Numbered from the stretch's first letter, positions 1 to 6,893 are shown. The stretch is DNA of 7,994 nucleotides from Deltaproteobacteria bacterium (GCA_019308985.1 JAFDHB010000155.1:1-7994); one strand, 5' to 3'. The notes: a model not told the origin generated them from the sequence alone. Numbers and translations: made by a program.

Positions 1-1211
1 CGCGCCGGTTTCCCCAGTGAGAGGATCAGACCGAGGCCGATTGCTGCAAGGGCGGTGATGATCCAGAATGCAAGGCTGTAGCTCTTTGTTACATCGAATA
101 TGTGACCTGCGAGTATTGGTCCCAATGCGCCACCTATAGTCCCACTGAACACCGCGATCCCGAAGAGTACCCCATGGGACTTCACCCCGAAATATTCAGC
201 CACAATGGGGGAAATCACCGTAAAAAATCCCCCGTGGGCCAGGCCATAGGCTGCTGCAAAGAGGTAGAGCATCCACAGTTCTCGTGCAACTTGTAGCCAT
301 AAGAGCGCTGAGATAAGCAGCAGGAAGCATATGATCATGGACCTCCTATTTCCGAGGAAATCAATGGAGATTCCTGTAACAAACCGCCCCACCATACTAA
401 CACCTCCGATGGTGGAGAGAATACCTGCTGCAACCATTACGGGGACTCCCATATCAGTGGCATGGGGAACGATGTGAAGCATAACCACCATCAGGGAGGA
501 AACCACTACCAGGTTGGTTAAGCAAATGGTCCAGAAGGACCGTGTCCGTACGGTCTCCTTAAGGCCCATGCCCATCTCTTCCGAAAGTATTCCTCTGGCC
601 TCTGCCTTGGTGTCTCCGTCGGGCAGCACACCCATAAGGACAGGATCACGCCTCAAGAGTTGCCCCACACCCATCAAGAGAAACATCCCAGCCAATCCCA
701 TGACAATGTACGACTTCCTCCAACCGTAGGTCACGATCAGCATGCTGGCTATTATGGGGACCAGGAGCTGGCCGGTGCCGGTTCCCACCTTTACTATTCC
801 CGTCATCAGGCCTCTTTTGCGCACAAACCACCTGGCAGTCGTGCTGAGGGCAATCACGTCTACTGAACTCATGCCCATGCCCACGATCAGGCCGTAGAAG
901 AGATACAAATGCCACGCCTCCCTGAGCATGGACATCAGCATCAATCCCAGGCCAAACAGGAATCCGGTCACCGCCATTACAATTCTCGGGCCATACCTGT
1001 CGTTCAACCTGCCCACGAAGATCCCCAGGGACCCCGTCACGAACAAGGTCAGGGAGTGGGCCCCGGAAAGGAGTGCCCTCGACCATCCGAATTCCGCAAT
1101 CAAGTACTTGAAAAAGATACCGAAGCTGACGTATGTACCAATACCTATGGCCTGGATACTGAAACAGGCCGCGGCAATCAGGTACCCGTAGTAGAAGGGA
1201 AGCCTTCTCAC
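1..1211 (-). CDS. MFS transporter, monocarboxylate / oxalate-formate antiporter-like (3' end cut by window)
   Basis: Inner-membrane secondary transporter of the major facilitator superfamily. Translating the minus strand from the GTG at 1211 gives 403 codons with no stop before the window edge. Hydrophobic segments alternate throughout, enough for about 12 membrane helices. The MFS loop 2-3 motif is visible as GRLNDRYGPR (residues 67-76), and its second-half counterpart begins GRFVTG with an Asp-x-x-Gly-x-Arg pattern (275-290). The cytoplasmic ARWFVRKRGL (126-135) resembles the RWF-x-x-RRG-L-x-x-G-I stretch of the monocarboxylate and OFA branches, which suggests a small organic anion as substrate; this is inferred. 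The GTG start is chosen because an in-frame TAA lies two codons upstream, AAGGA sits about 10 nt before it, and it overlaps the cyclase stop codon (TAGTG), a typical translational-coupling arrangement. About 0-30 C-terminal residues are probably missing. Confidence 0.9.
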   Translation of the reverse strand, partial: MRRLPFYYGYLIAAACFSIQAIGIGTYVSFGIFFKYLIAEFGWSRALLSGAHSLTLFVTGSLGIFVGRLNDRYGPRIVMAVTGFLFGLGLMLMSMLREAWHLYLFYGLIVGMGMSSVDVIALSTTARWFVRKRGLMTGIVKVGTGTGQLLVPIIASMLIVTYGWRKSYIVMGLAGMFLLMGVGQLLRRDPVLMGVLPDGDTKAEARGILSEEMGMGLKETVRTRSFWTICLTNLVVVSSLMVVMLHIVPHATDMGVPVMVAAGILSTIGGVSMVGRFVTGISIDFLGNRRSMIICFLLLISALLWLQVARELWMLYLFAAAYGLAHGGFFTVISPIVAEYFGVKSHGVLFGIAVFSGTIGGALGPILAGHIFDVTKSYSLAFWIITALAAIGLGLILSLGKPA

Positions 1212-2559
1212 TATTTATGATTCCTTTCTACCACGTACAACTTCATGGTATCACGTACCCCCTTCAAGCGTGTATCCAAGGTTTTCTTGATCCTGATTTC
1301 ATTTCTCGCATAGTTGTATGCGGGTTCAGATAATACTACCTCGCCTTCTCTTGCAAAGGACTGGATCCGCTGGGTTATGTTTACGGGCGAGCCCACGATA
1401 CCATACTTGGCCCTCGTATCCGAACCAATATTTCCAACTACTACTTCTCCTGTGTTTACACCCACTCCCATATGAAGTTCAGGGAGCCTTTCAGCTCTGC
1501 TGCCGGAATTCCATATATTCAGGCGGTCCTGCATCTCGAAGGCGCAATAGACGGCTTGCCTTGTGGCTAGGTCTAAGGGATCATCCAAGGGGTGAAAGAA
1601 GGAAAGTACGGAATCTCCAAAGAAATCCACGATGATCCCCTTGTACTGACGCACAACATCGATCATGTCAGAAAAATAGATATTCACGATACGTATCGTA
1701 TCCTCAGGGGTCAATGATTCAGAAAGGGGCGTAAAGTCCCTCAAGTCGGACATCAGGATGGCAACTTGGCGCTTTTCACCTCCCAGCCTGGATGCCTCCG
1801 GCCGGCTCAGTAATTCCTTGGCTATTTCCTCGTCTATGTATCTTCCAAAGGTATTCCTGATGAAATCCCTCTCTTTCAATTCCCGGACCATGCTGTTGAA
1901 GCTTTCCGTTAACTGCCCAATCTCATCAGCGGTTCTCACCGGGAGGGGATCAATATACTTCCCGCTTGCGACTCTTTTTGCAGCTTCTGAGATTTCCACA
2001 ATATTCCTGACAGGCTTTCCGATCAGGTACCTGATGAGCAGTATGATGGAAAGGATACTGATAATTCCCACGATGAAATAGTAGAAGCGGAACTTGATGA
2101 CCGGCGCCAAGATCCTTTTGCCTTCTGCGAAGAGCACTATGGTCCACGGGGCGTTCTCCAGCCTGTAGAAGCCCCCGACCTTCCCCCATTCTCATTCGGC
2201 CCTTCATGGGCATCTGGGGAAGTTCGCCATCCTCTTCTGACCATATGCAATTCTACCTTCGCAACTCCGTCAAGGCTTCTCAATTGATCCAGCATCCAGT
2301 CTTGGACCCACCCGTTGCTTCTCATGCTGCCGGTTTCCTTGAACCGTTCTATCCAGGAGAGGGATTCCTCCAGGCGCATGTCTATAAACTGGGCGGCCCT
2401 CTCCAGCTTGAGAACCGAAGCCTCCCGCCATTCCCGCAGGATCACATTTCTGGTGAAAACGAAACCGAAGAACCCGAGGCCAAAGAGAAAAATGCCCAGG
2501 GGCAATAGTAACAAGAACACCATCCGTTGTTGGAGGGTACCGATTCTAAACCTTTTCAT
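1211..2559 (-). pseudogene. HAMP-domain class III adenylate/guanylate cyclase, two frameshifts
   Basis: Membrane-bound nucleotide cyclase making cAMP or cGMP from ATP or GTP. The ATG at 2559 follows AGGAG by 8 nt. Frame 1 encodes a first membrane helix (about residues 12-36) and a sensor starting EWREASVLKLERAAQFIDMR. After LHMVR (near 2235) the similarity moves to a second frame (EDGELPQMPM), then after the five-G run at 2183-2187 to a third (VGGFYRLENAPWTIVLF). Removing one base at each place gives a 448-residue protein: short periplasmic sensor, second helix (about 158-179), HAMP (180-232), cyclase (260-445). Metal-binding Asp are in SDLRDFT (D271) and FFGD (D315); the transition-state Asn and Arg are in VNITQR (393, 397). 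The lysine that selects adenine (KFIGD-type) is Asp here (VDFFGD), so substrate is uncertain. Both indels are in or beside short repeats (AGAAGAGG, GGGGG), so assembly error is possible; otherwise a recent pseudogene. Its stop overlaps the MFS start. Confidence 0.85.
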
Positions 2560-2773
2560 TTCAAAAACTCCTGTTCCTATGGCAATCCACCAGGGAAAGG
2601 GGCGAAAGAAGGATATCATGAAAAAGGAGAAAGACAACAGCCAAAACAATGTCTCTCCTCCTACGGTTGATTTGTGAAGTTGGATAATTAGTATGCACAA
2701 AGGTCTGGGGCCATGAATACTTTGTATCCAGAAGTCGAGAATTCTTTCACCTTTATGTGGCTACTCGTGGAGG

Positions 2774-3050
2774 GACAAGCTGTTCCAAATGGACGAGATA
2801 AGGGCCCAACAGGCTCGATCACTGTCGACCTATGTCTTTAAAAACAATCCTATACTTCTCATCCTACTTTGTGCGCGGAGATGCTTGCCCATATTCTGGT
2901 CCTCAAGAATCCCTTTTTCGCCATCACGGATCAAAAGGGCTGTTTTGAAATTCCAGAAAAAAATACTTAGAAAGTCACGGTGTCCATGGTATAAGGAACC
3001 TTCCACCGGGGGAATATCTCCTAAGAGCCTGGCATGAAAAATTTCCGTAG
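2774..3050 (+). pseudogene. Decayed cupredoxin / carboxypeptidase-regulatory-like domain gene (C-terminal remains)
   Basis: No open frame spans this stretch, but family-like peptide pieces occur in the right order in three plus-strand frames. From 2774: DKLFQMDEI, then STYVFKNNPILLILLCA. From about 2870, one frame over: EMLAHILVLKNPFFAITDQ followed by KGCFEIP. From 2991, in the third frame: IRNLPPGEYLLRAWHEKFP and a TAG at 3048-3050. This order matches secreted proteins in which a plastocyanin-like fold (Tyr-x-Phe-x-x-x-Gly... Cys... His-Pro-x-Met) leads into a carboxypeptidase-regulatory-like beta domain (NPYFAVTD-x-x-G-x-F-x-I, then VPPG-x-Y-x-L-x-x-WHE). The copper-site histidine region appears deleted, about 13 extra codons with an in-frame stop lie between the last two blocks, and no convincing N-terminus is visible before 2774. 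It may once have preceded ccdA in the same transcript. The assignment rests on recalled family patterns, not on a search. Confidence 0.6.
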
Positions 3051-3063
3051 GAATTTTGAGGAG

Positions 3064-3219
3064 CTGCTGCTTTCGGAAAAACTTGAGATGCAAGGCGAGC
3101 AAAGCTTTGGGAATCACCGTAAAACCTCGGCGGTATCTTCGACAGGCGTATGTGAAATACGCCGCAGTGACTAGAGATGCAGCGCAAGGCAGCAGATGGG
3201 GTTTTTGCGGAAGCAGCAG
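3064..3219. repeat. 156-bp intergenic element with 19-bp terminal inverted repeats
   Basis: The left end CTGCTGCTTTCGGAAAAAC (3064-3082) is the inverted complement of the right end GTTTTTGCGGAAGCAGCAG (3201-3219) at 17 of 19 positions. Inside are a perfect 7-bp hairpin, GGCGTAT-GTGAA-ATACGCC (3145-3163), and a direct repeat of GAGATGCA (3085-3092 and 3174-3181), each copy associated with GCAAGGC-like sequence. The element starts 13 bp after the stop of the decayed gene and ends 6 bp before the ccdA start chosen here. Its right end is open in the ccdA frame and would add ten residues if the ATG at 3196 were used. No target-site duplication is obvious. It looks like a REP- or MITE-type dispersed repeat; similar intergenic sequences are, to my recollection, frequent in deltaproteobacteria. 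Copy number cannot be judged from one window. Confidence 0.65.
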
Positions 3220-3225
3220 TTGATT

Positions 3226-3963
3226 ATGGTTGATGTGTCCACATATATGGCCTTTGCAGCAGGCCTGGTTTCTTTTTTGTCTCCCTGTGTCCTGCCCCTT
3301 GTCCCGGGATATATCTCCTTTATCTCAGGGGCTTCTATTGAAGATGTTGGGTCGGAGGGGAGCGAAATCTCCTTCCTCAGCCGCAAGAATTTTGACATCT
3401 TTTTGAATTCCCTTTTCTTTGTCCTGGGTTTTTCCGTGGTTTTTATCATTTTGGGAGCATCTGCTTCACTCATGGGATCGCTTGTCTCCTCCAAGATGTC
3501 TCTGCTCTCCAAACTTGCCGGGCTGGTCGTCATTTTTTTCGGGGTCTTCAAGTTGGGGCTCATAAGGTCTTTCGCCTTTTACAGGGAGATCCGGTTCAAT
3601 GTCAAAGACAAAAAGTTCGGCCTCCTGGGCGCCGCCATCATAGGGGCAGCGTTCGCCTTCGGGTGGACACCCTGTATCGGTCCCATACTCGGCAGCATCC
3701 TGGCCTATGCGAGCACTCTTGAAAAGGCAAACCAGGGGATGGTGTTGCTTTCGATCTATTCCCTTGGGTTAGGGCTTCCTTTCCTCATGATGGGCCTTGG
3801 AATCAATTGGGTCCTGGGATTCTTTGACAGGATAAAGAGGCACCTCCGTCTTATCGAAGTTGTGAGCGGTATCATTTTGATCATTCTGGGCATCCTCATT
3901 TTCAGCAACAAGCTGCTCTTGATCCCGGGTTATCTGAGCTTTTTGAACCGATTTGCCCTATGA
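3226..3963 (+). CDS. ccdA: CcdA-type thiol-disulfide electron carrier (DsbD transmembrane family)
   Basis: Polytopic inner-membrane protein that passes reducing equivalents from cytoplasmic thioredoxin to extracytoplasmic thiol proteins, chiefly for cytochrome c maturation. With the start at 3226 it has 245 residues and about six hydrophobic segments, normal for stand-alone CcdA. The two reactive cysteines lie in the expected repeats: FLSPCVLPLVPGY (Cys21) and GWTPCIGPILGSI (Cys150). Repeat 1 also shows the conserved PGY-x-x-x-x-SG. The ATG at 3226 (MVDVSTYMAF) is preferred over the in-frame ATG at 3196, because residues between them (MGFLRKQQLI) are encoded by the right end of the inverted-repeat element; neither start has a strong Shine-Dalgarno, only a weak GGAAG well upstream of 3226. 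The TlpA-like gene follows after 23 bp on the same strand, its natural electron acceptor. Confidence 0.93.
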   Translation: MVDVSTYMAFAAGLVSFLSPCVLPLVPGYISFISGASIEDVGSEGSEISFLSRKNFDIFLNSLFFVLGFSVVFIILGASASLMGSLVSSKMSLLSKLAGLVVIFFGVFKLGLIRSFAFYREIRFNVKDKKFGLLGAAIIGAAFAFGWTPCIGPILGSILAYASTLEKANQGMVLLSIYSLGLGLPFLMMGLGINWVLGFFDRIKRHLRLIEVVSGIILIILGILIFSNKLLLIPGYLSFLNRFAL

Positions 3964-3986
3964 CCCCCGTCACCCGTTGAGGTCTT

Positions 3987-4598
3987 ATGAAGAAATACAT
4001 CATTATTGGAACGCTTTTGTCCATTCTACTGATCGTTGTGGCCCTTACCGTTATTCTCCAGAAAAGGGCCAAGGGTCCTCGCATTGAAGAAGGAGATAAG
4101 GAGCAACAACTCGCCCTGTATTTCCAGAATATGGGGATATCCCTGGTACCCAGTATCCCCATAACCTCTGAGATCGTCCTTCCCGATCTCGACGGCAACA
4201 AGGTAAGGCTCTCGGATTACCGGGGAAAGATCCTGTTTCTCACATTCTGGGCTACCTGGTGTCCGCCATGCCGCGAAGAGATGCCCTCCATGGAAAAACT
4301 CCATACCTGGCTCAAGGGCAAAGATTTTGTCATGATGGCAGTTGACTTACAGGAACCTGCACCGCGGGTAAAAAAGTTCTTTCAGGATCACAAGCTCACC
4401 TTCAAGGCCCTACTGGACAAAGATGGTCGGGTGGCGCAGATGTTCGGTATAAGGAACATCCCCACCACCTTTATCCTGGATAGGGAACACAGGGTCATCG
4501 GCATGGCGGTAGGCGCACGAGAATGGGACAGCAGACATTCCCTCAGGATGTTTGAATATCTTTTGGATCACGAGGGGGTGCTGGCGTCTTCCGGCTGA
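3987..4598 (+). CDS. tlpA: TlpA/ResA-family membrane-anchored thioredoxin-like disulfide reductase
   Basis: Extracytoplasmic thiol-disulfide oxidoreductase, probably the partner that CcdA keeps reduced; in ResA/CcmG-type systems such proteins reduce the apocytochrome c haem-binding cysteines before haem attachment. 203 residues: MKK and a hydrophobic segment (about 4-24) without a clear signal-peptidase site, hence an uncleaved anchor; a linker; then a thioredoxin fold from about residue 60. The active site is FWATWCPPCREEMP (Cys92, Cys95), and the cis-proline loop is IRNIPTTFI (Pro159). The PDLDGNKVRLSDYRGK stretch before the first core strand is typical of TlpA/ResA rather than plain thioredoxin. 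GAGG lies about 5 nt before the ATG. Alternative roles, such as a general periplasmic reductase, cannot be excluded; no cytochrome biogenesis gene is visible in the window. I saw no good intrinsic terminator in the 44 bp before the convergent kinase relic. Confidence 0.93.
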   Translation: MKKYIIIGTLLSILLIVVALTVILQKRAKGPRIEEGDKEQQLALYFQNMGISLVPSIPITSEIVLPDLDGNKVRLSDYRGKILFLTFWATWCPPCREEMPSMEKLHTWLKGKDFVMMAVDLQEPAPRVKKFFQDHKLTFKALLDKDGRVAQMFGIRNIPTTFILDREHRVIGMAVGAREWDSRHSLRMFEYLLDHEGVLASSG

Positions 4599-4642
4599 CA
4601 TCTCGTCCCGAGCGATCAACTTACTGATAAACCCGATCCCTT

Positions 4643-5327
4643 CTAAACATGGGCGGGCAAGCGGATCACGTACTTTGTCCCCTCGCCGGCTATAGGCTCC
4701 AGTAAGAGTTCACCCAGGTCCTTGTGTGCCGCAAGCTGAGCTATGGGCAAGCCGGAGCCTGTCACGCAGGGTTTGGACGAGTAGAAAGGGACAAATGGGT
4801 TTGGGATGTCCTCCGGTTTTGGCGGCGTTCCATTGTTGAATATCTCCACTTCCACGAAACAATGGTCCTTTTCCCAAACCCTCCCTGAGATTGTGACATG
4901 AGGCTCCTCAGGATCGGCCGCCTCGAGGCTGTTCTGAAGAAGATAGGTGAACATCGTCTCCAGGGCAGTATTGTCTCAAAAGAGAATAGGCGAGGGTGAT
5001 GAAGCGATAGTCTACGTTTACCTCAACATGACGCAATCCGCTCCGCCAGTGGTATGCCAAGAAGGAGCCGCTAAACCCTTTCTTGAAAAGGGACTCGAAC
5101 CACTTTGTCCAGGCTTTCTTGAGATGGCCCCGCCTCCTTTCGTGTTCTATCTGAATCCTGGTCTCCGGGATTTCCCTGAAGTATTTGTAAAAGGTTTCAG
5201 CGAATTCCTTCTTCTTTATGAAAAGATCTCGACACACCTTCAGCCTGTCCAAGTCCGCCTTCTCAAGGCCCAGCCTCTTCTGGAACCATGTCAGTCTTTC
5301 AACCGAGACGGGCAAATCGCAATTCAT
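4643..5327 (-). pseudogene. Globin-coupled sensor histidine kinase relic: globin domain plus out-of-frame ATPase domain
   Basis: The ATG at 5327 follows AGGAAGG by about 8 nt and opens a globin-coupled sensor domain: LGLEKADLDRLK, FAETFYKYFREIPETR, and the region FLAYHWRSGLRHVEVNVDYR, whose H100 is the likely proximal haem ligand. Similarity stops at AYSLLRQ, about residue 119, before the last globin helix should be complete; this frame then ends in unrelated residues and a TGA near 4908. In another frame, beginning after a TGA near 4975, comes a histidine kinase catalytic domain: N box (TMFTYLLQNSLEAAD), a G1-like FNNGTPP, F box PFYSSKP, G2 TGSGLPIAQLAA, closing GTKYVIRLP. The DHp domain with the phosphoacceptor histidine is absent, and the two halves abut within about 20 bp. 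This is best explained by an internal out-of-frame deletion in a haem-based (O2 or NO) sensor kinase. No response regulator is adjacent. Confidence 0.8.
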
Positions 5328-5428
5328 ACATTTTCCTTCCTAATGTGTCCTTCCCAAGCAACAATAACAGTGTTCTTGCATACCAGGGAAGTGATCTCTC
5401 TTCCCGCTCGATCATCTCTGTATGGTCT

Positions 5429-5491
5429 GTCATTGCTCATTGGTTACTCCTAACTGGTCACTTGTCACTTGTTTCTTGTCACTCGTATCTC
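5429..5491. repeat. Degenerate 7-bp tandem array, first of two
   Basis: Nine consecutive 7-base units fit the register GTCACTT with variation. GTCACTT itself occurs twice in succession at 5457-5470, GTCACTC at 5478-5484, and GTCATTG opens the array at 5429. Strictly fixed spacing with drifting units points to replication slippage or recombination in a non-coding array. No protein-coding signal was found across 5328-5600. Confidence 0.6.
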
Positions 5492-5533
5492 TCTTCCATG
5501 CAACCCTTTTACCCTTTATCGACCGAGGTGACC

Positions 5534-5596
5534 ATGTCACCGGTCCCCGATCGGCGGTCAGCGGTCGTCCGTCGGCCGTCACCGTTCCCGGTTCTC
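5534..5596. repeat. Degenerate 7-bp tandem array, second (GC-rich variant)
   Basis: Nine 7-base units with the core GTC at the third to fifth base, for example ATGTCAC (5534), CGGTCAG (5555), CGGTCGT (5562), CCGTCGG (5569) and CCGTCAC (5576). The core matches the first array but the unit is more GC-rich and the two arrays are not in a common phase. It ends 4 bp before the HPP gene stop (5601-5603), so it may lie in that transcript's 3' region. Confidence 0.55.
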
Positions 5597-5600
5597 GGCC

Positions 5601-6137
5601 CTAAAACCAAAACTCCGGGTACTGCCTGTTCTTGGAGATATTGTTGACCATAAGGGCAACGATCAACATAATCAAGGCACCCGCCCCTACCGGAATGAGC
5701 GCATAGAGATACCCCAGGTCATGGATCTTTTCGCTCCCGATAACCGCGATCAGGGCGGTGGCGCCCCCAGGGGGATGAAGTGTCTTAGTCGCATGCATCA
5801 GGGCTATGGCCGTTGCCACTGCAAGGGAAGCTGCCAGCCACATATGCATATTGAAAAGTTTGTAACATATGATGCCAATGACGGCGGAAAGCACATGTCC
5901 CCCGATCAGATTTCTTGGTTGCGCCAAGGGACTCTTTACGGCCCCATAGATCAATACGGCGGAAGCCCCGAATGATCCGATGACCATCACCAGGTCCGTC
6001 CCCTCAAGGATATTGTAATTGAGATAGGCTACAGGCGTAATTCCCAAGAAAGCCCCCGCCCAGGACCACAAAATCTCGTCAAGACCGACCCTGGGAGGAC
6101 TTTTTGTGTTTCCTTTCATCTTTGCTAAATAACCCAT
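5601..6137 (-). CDS. HPP-family integral membrane protein
   Basis: 178-residue membrane protein of the HPP family, named for the HPPGG motif seen here at residues 121-125 (TLHPPGGATALIA). Other family signatures are GSFGASAVLIYG (54-65) and PRNLIGGH (74-81). About four hydrophobic segments are visible (roughly 24-42, 48-66, 82-93 extending to 113, and 143-166). Characterised cyanobacterial and plant chloroplast HPP proteins act in nitrite uptake; whether this one moves nitrite or another anion is unknown. The ATG at 6137 is chosen because GGAGG lies 5 nt upstream; the in-frame ATG at 6119 has no comparable site. The CBS-domain gene ends 40 bp upstream on the same strand, so the two are almost certainly co-transcribed. 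HPP and CBS domains also occur fused in one polypeptide in other bacteria, which supports a working partnership here. Confidence 0.9.
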   Translation of the reverse strand: MGYLAKMKGNTKSPPRVGLDEILWSWAGAFLGITPVAYLNYNILEGTDLVMVIGSFGASAVLIYGAVKSPLAQPRNLIGGHVLSAVIGIICYKLFNMHMWLAASLAVATAIALMHATKTLHPPGGATALIAVIGSEKIHDLGYLYALIPVGAGALIMLIVALMVNNISKNRQYPEFWF

Positions 6138-6177
6138 TCATGCCTCCAGAACCGAGATCCCCCCGAATCATGGTGGT

Positions 6178-6789
6178 TCAACACATGTTCCGAACCAAAT
6201 CAGCTCTTGAAACCATACCGATCAAGCGGCCTTTTTCGTCTACGACCGGCACACGATTTATTGGGCCCTTCCCTAACACCTTTCCGATCTCCAAGACAGG
6301 CGTATCTTCTCCAACGGTTATCCCAGGTGAACTCATGATATCGGATGCCTTTTTTCCTCGAATACCTACTGCCAAACATCCGGACCCCTCCAGGCACTCT
6401 GACACGACCGCCATGAAGGTCATCTCCTCTGGCTCTCCCATTCTTTTCAAGAAGTCCTTTTCCGAAACCACACCTGCCACCTTGTTCTCTTTATCGAGCA
6501 CCGGCACCCCGGAGATCCTGTGCCTTGCCATCAGCCTTGCAACTTCCTTCAGGGGTGTGTCTTCTGTTACAGCGACGACCTCCTTGGTCATGATGTCCTT
6601 GGCACTCTGGGACTTCCCGAGTCTCTCAAAGGCATGCCTGAAGGCTAAGAGGTAGACCCGCTTAAAATCGCCAGGGGTAATATCCAGATACCCATGGATT
6701 TCCTTCATGGCTTCGTAGACATCGTCATCGGAGATATCCGGGGGATCTGGCACCCCCGGCTCCAGCCGTTCCCTTCCATCGCTTTTCAT
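6178..6789 (-). CDS. Two-CBS-domain protein, probable regulator of the HPP membrane protein
   Basis: Soluble 203-residue protein. Residues about 20-60 form a predicted helical segment (DDDVYEAMKEIHGYLDITPG region). CBS domain 1 spans about 62-118 (KDIMTKEVVAVTEDTPLKEV, then ISGVPVLD and GVVSEKDFLKR). CBS domain 2 spans about 146-203 (SDIMSSPGITVGEDTPVLEI, then INRVPVVD and GMVSRADLVRNM). Such tandem pairs (Bateman modules) commonly bind AMP, ADP, ATP or S-adenosylmethionine and gate transporters or enzymes. Each domain ends in the S-x-x-D pattern (SEKD, SRAD) often associated with ribose contact. The ATG at 6789 has a strong GGGAGG about 6 nt upstream. It is the first gene of the CBS-HPP operon; an FNR-like palindrome lies about 105 bp upstream and a hairpin overlaps its Shine-Dalgarno sequence. 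A role in gating HPP is inferred from the neighbourhood. Confidence 0.9.
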   Translation of the reverse strand: MKSDGRERLEPGVPDPPDISDDDVYEAMKEIHGYLDITPGDFKRVYLLAFRHAFERLGKSQSAKDIMTKEVVAVTEDTPLKEVARLMARHRISGVPVLDKENKVAGVVSEKDFLKRMGEPEEMTFMAVVSECLEGSGCLAVGIRGKKASDIMSSPGITVGEDTPVLEIGKVLGKGPINRVPVVDEKGRLIGMVSRADLVRNMC

Positions 6790-6795
6790 AGGCCA

Positions 6796-6820
6796 CCTCC
6801 CTGGGGACTCCCCCGAGAGG
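6796..6820 (-). promoter_or_regulatory. Possible hairpin covering the Shine-Dalgarno sequence of the CBS gene
   Basis: Read on the minus strand, CCTCTC (6820-6815) can pair with GGGAGG (6801-6796), the ribosome-binding site of the CBS gene, as six pairs including one G-U. The enclosed loop contains a second self-complementary run, GGGGA-C-TCCCC. Formed in the mRNA, it would hide the site 6 nt before the start codon. There is no recognisable riboswitch fold; this could be chance in GC-rich sequence. Confidence 0.35.
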
Positions 6821-6893
6821 AGAGCCCCATCCCTTCTTCAATCCCACAAAGCCCCTCGCAGATTTCCTTGTACTTCCGGATACTGCCCCATGC

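Noticed and set aside
646..1086. 146-codon minus-strand open frame
   Set aside because: It is an out-of-frame shadow of the MFS gene, which is open from 1211 to the window edge with transporter motifs.
2137..2700. Longer N-terminus for the cyclase starting at 2700
   Set aside because: The ATG at 2559 has AGGAG at 8 nt and begins a typical MKRF... membrane start; the 47 residues upstream have no supporting signal.
2830..3117. 95-codon minus-strand open frame
   Set aside because: It lies antisense to the decayed gene and runs into the inverted-repeat element; no recognisable protein features.
3196..3225. ccdA start at the ATG at 3196
   Set aside because: The ten added residues come from the right end of the inverted-repeat element, and CcdA proteins usually begin close to the first membrane helix.
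3171..3563. 130-codon minus-strand open frame
   Set aside because: Antisense to ccdA; lysine-rich, without motifs.
4947..5453. 168-codon plus-strand open frame
   Set aside because: Antisense to the globin domain, which has clear family signatures on the other strand.
5429..5596. CRISPR array
   Set aside because: The periodicity is 7 bp; there are no 24-40 bp repeats with unique spacers.
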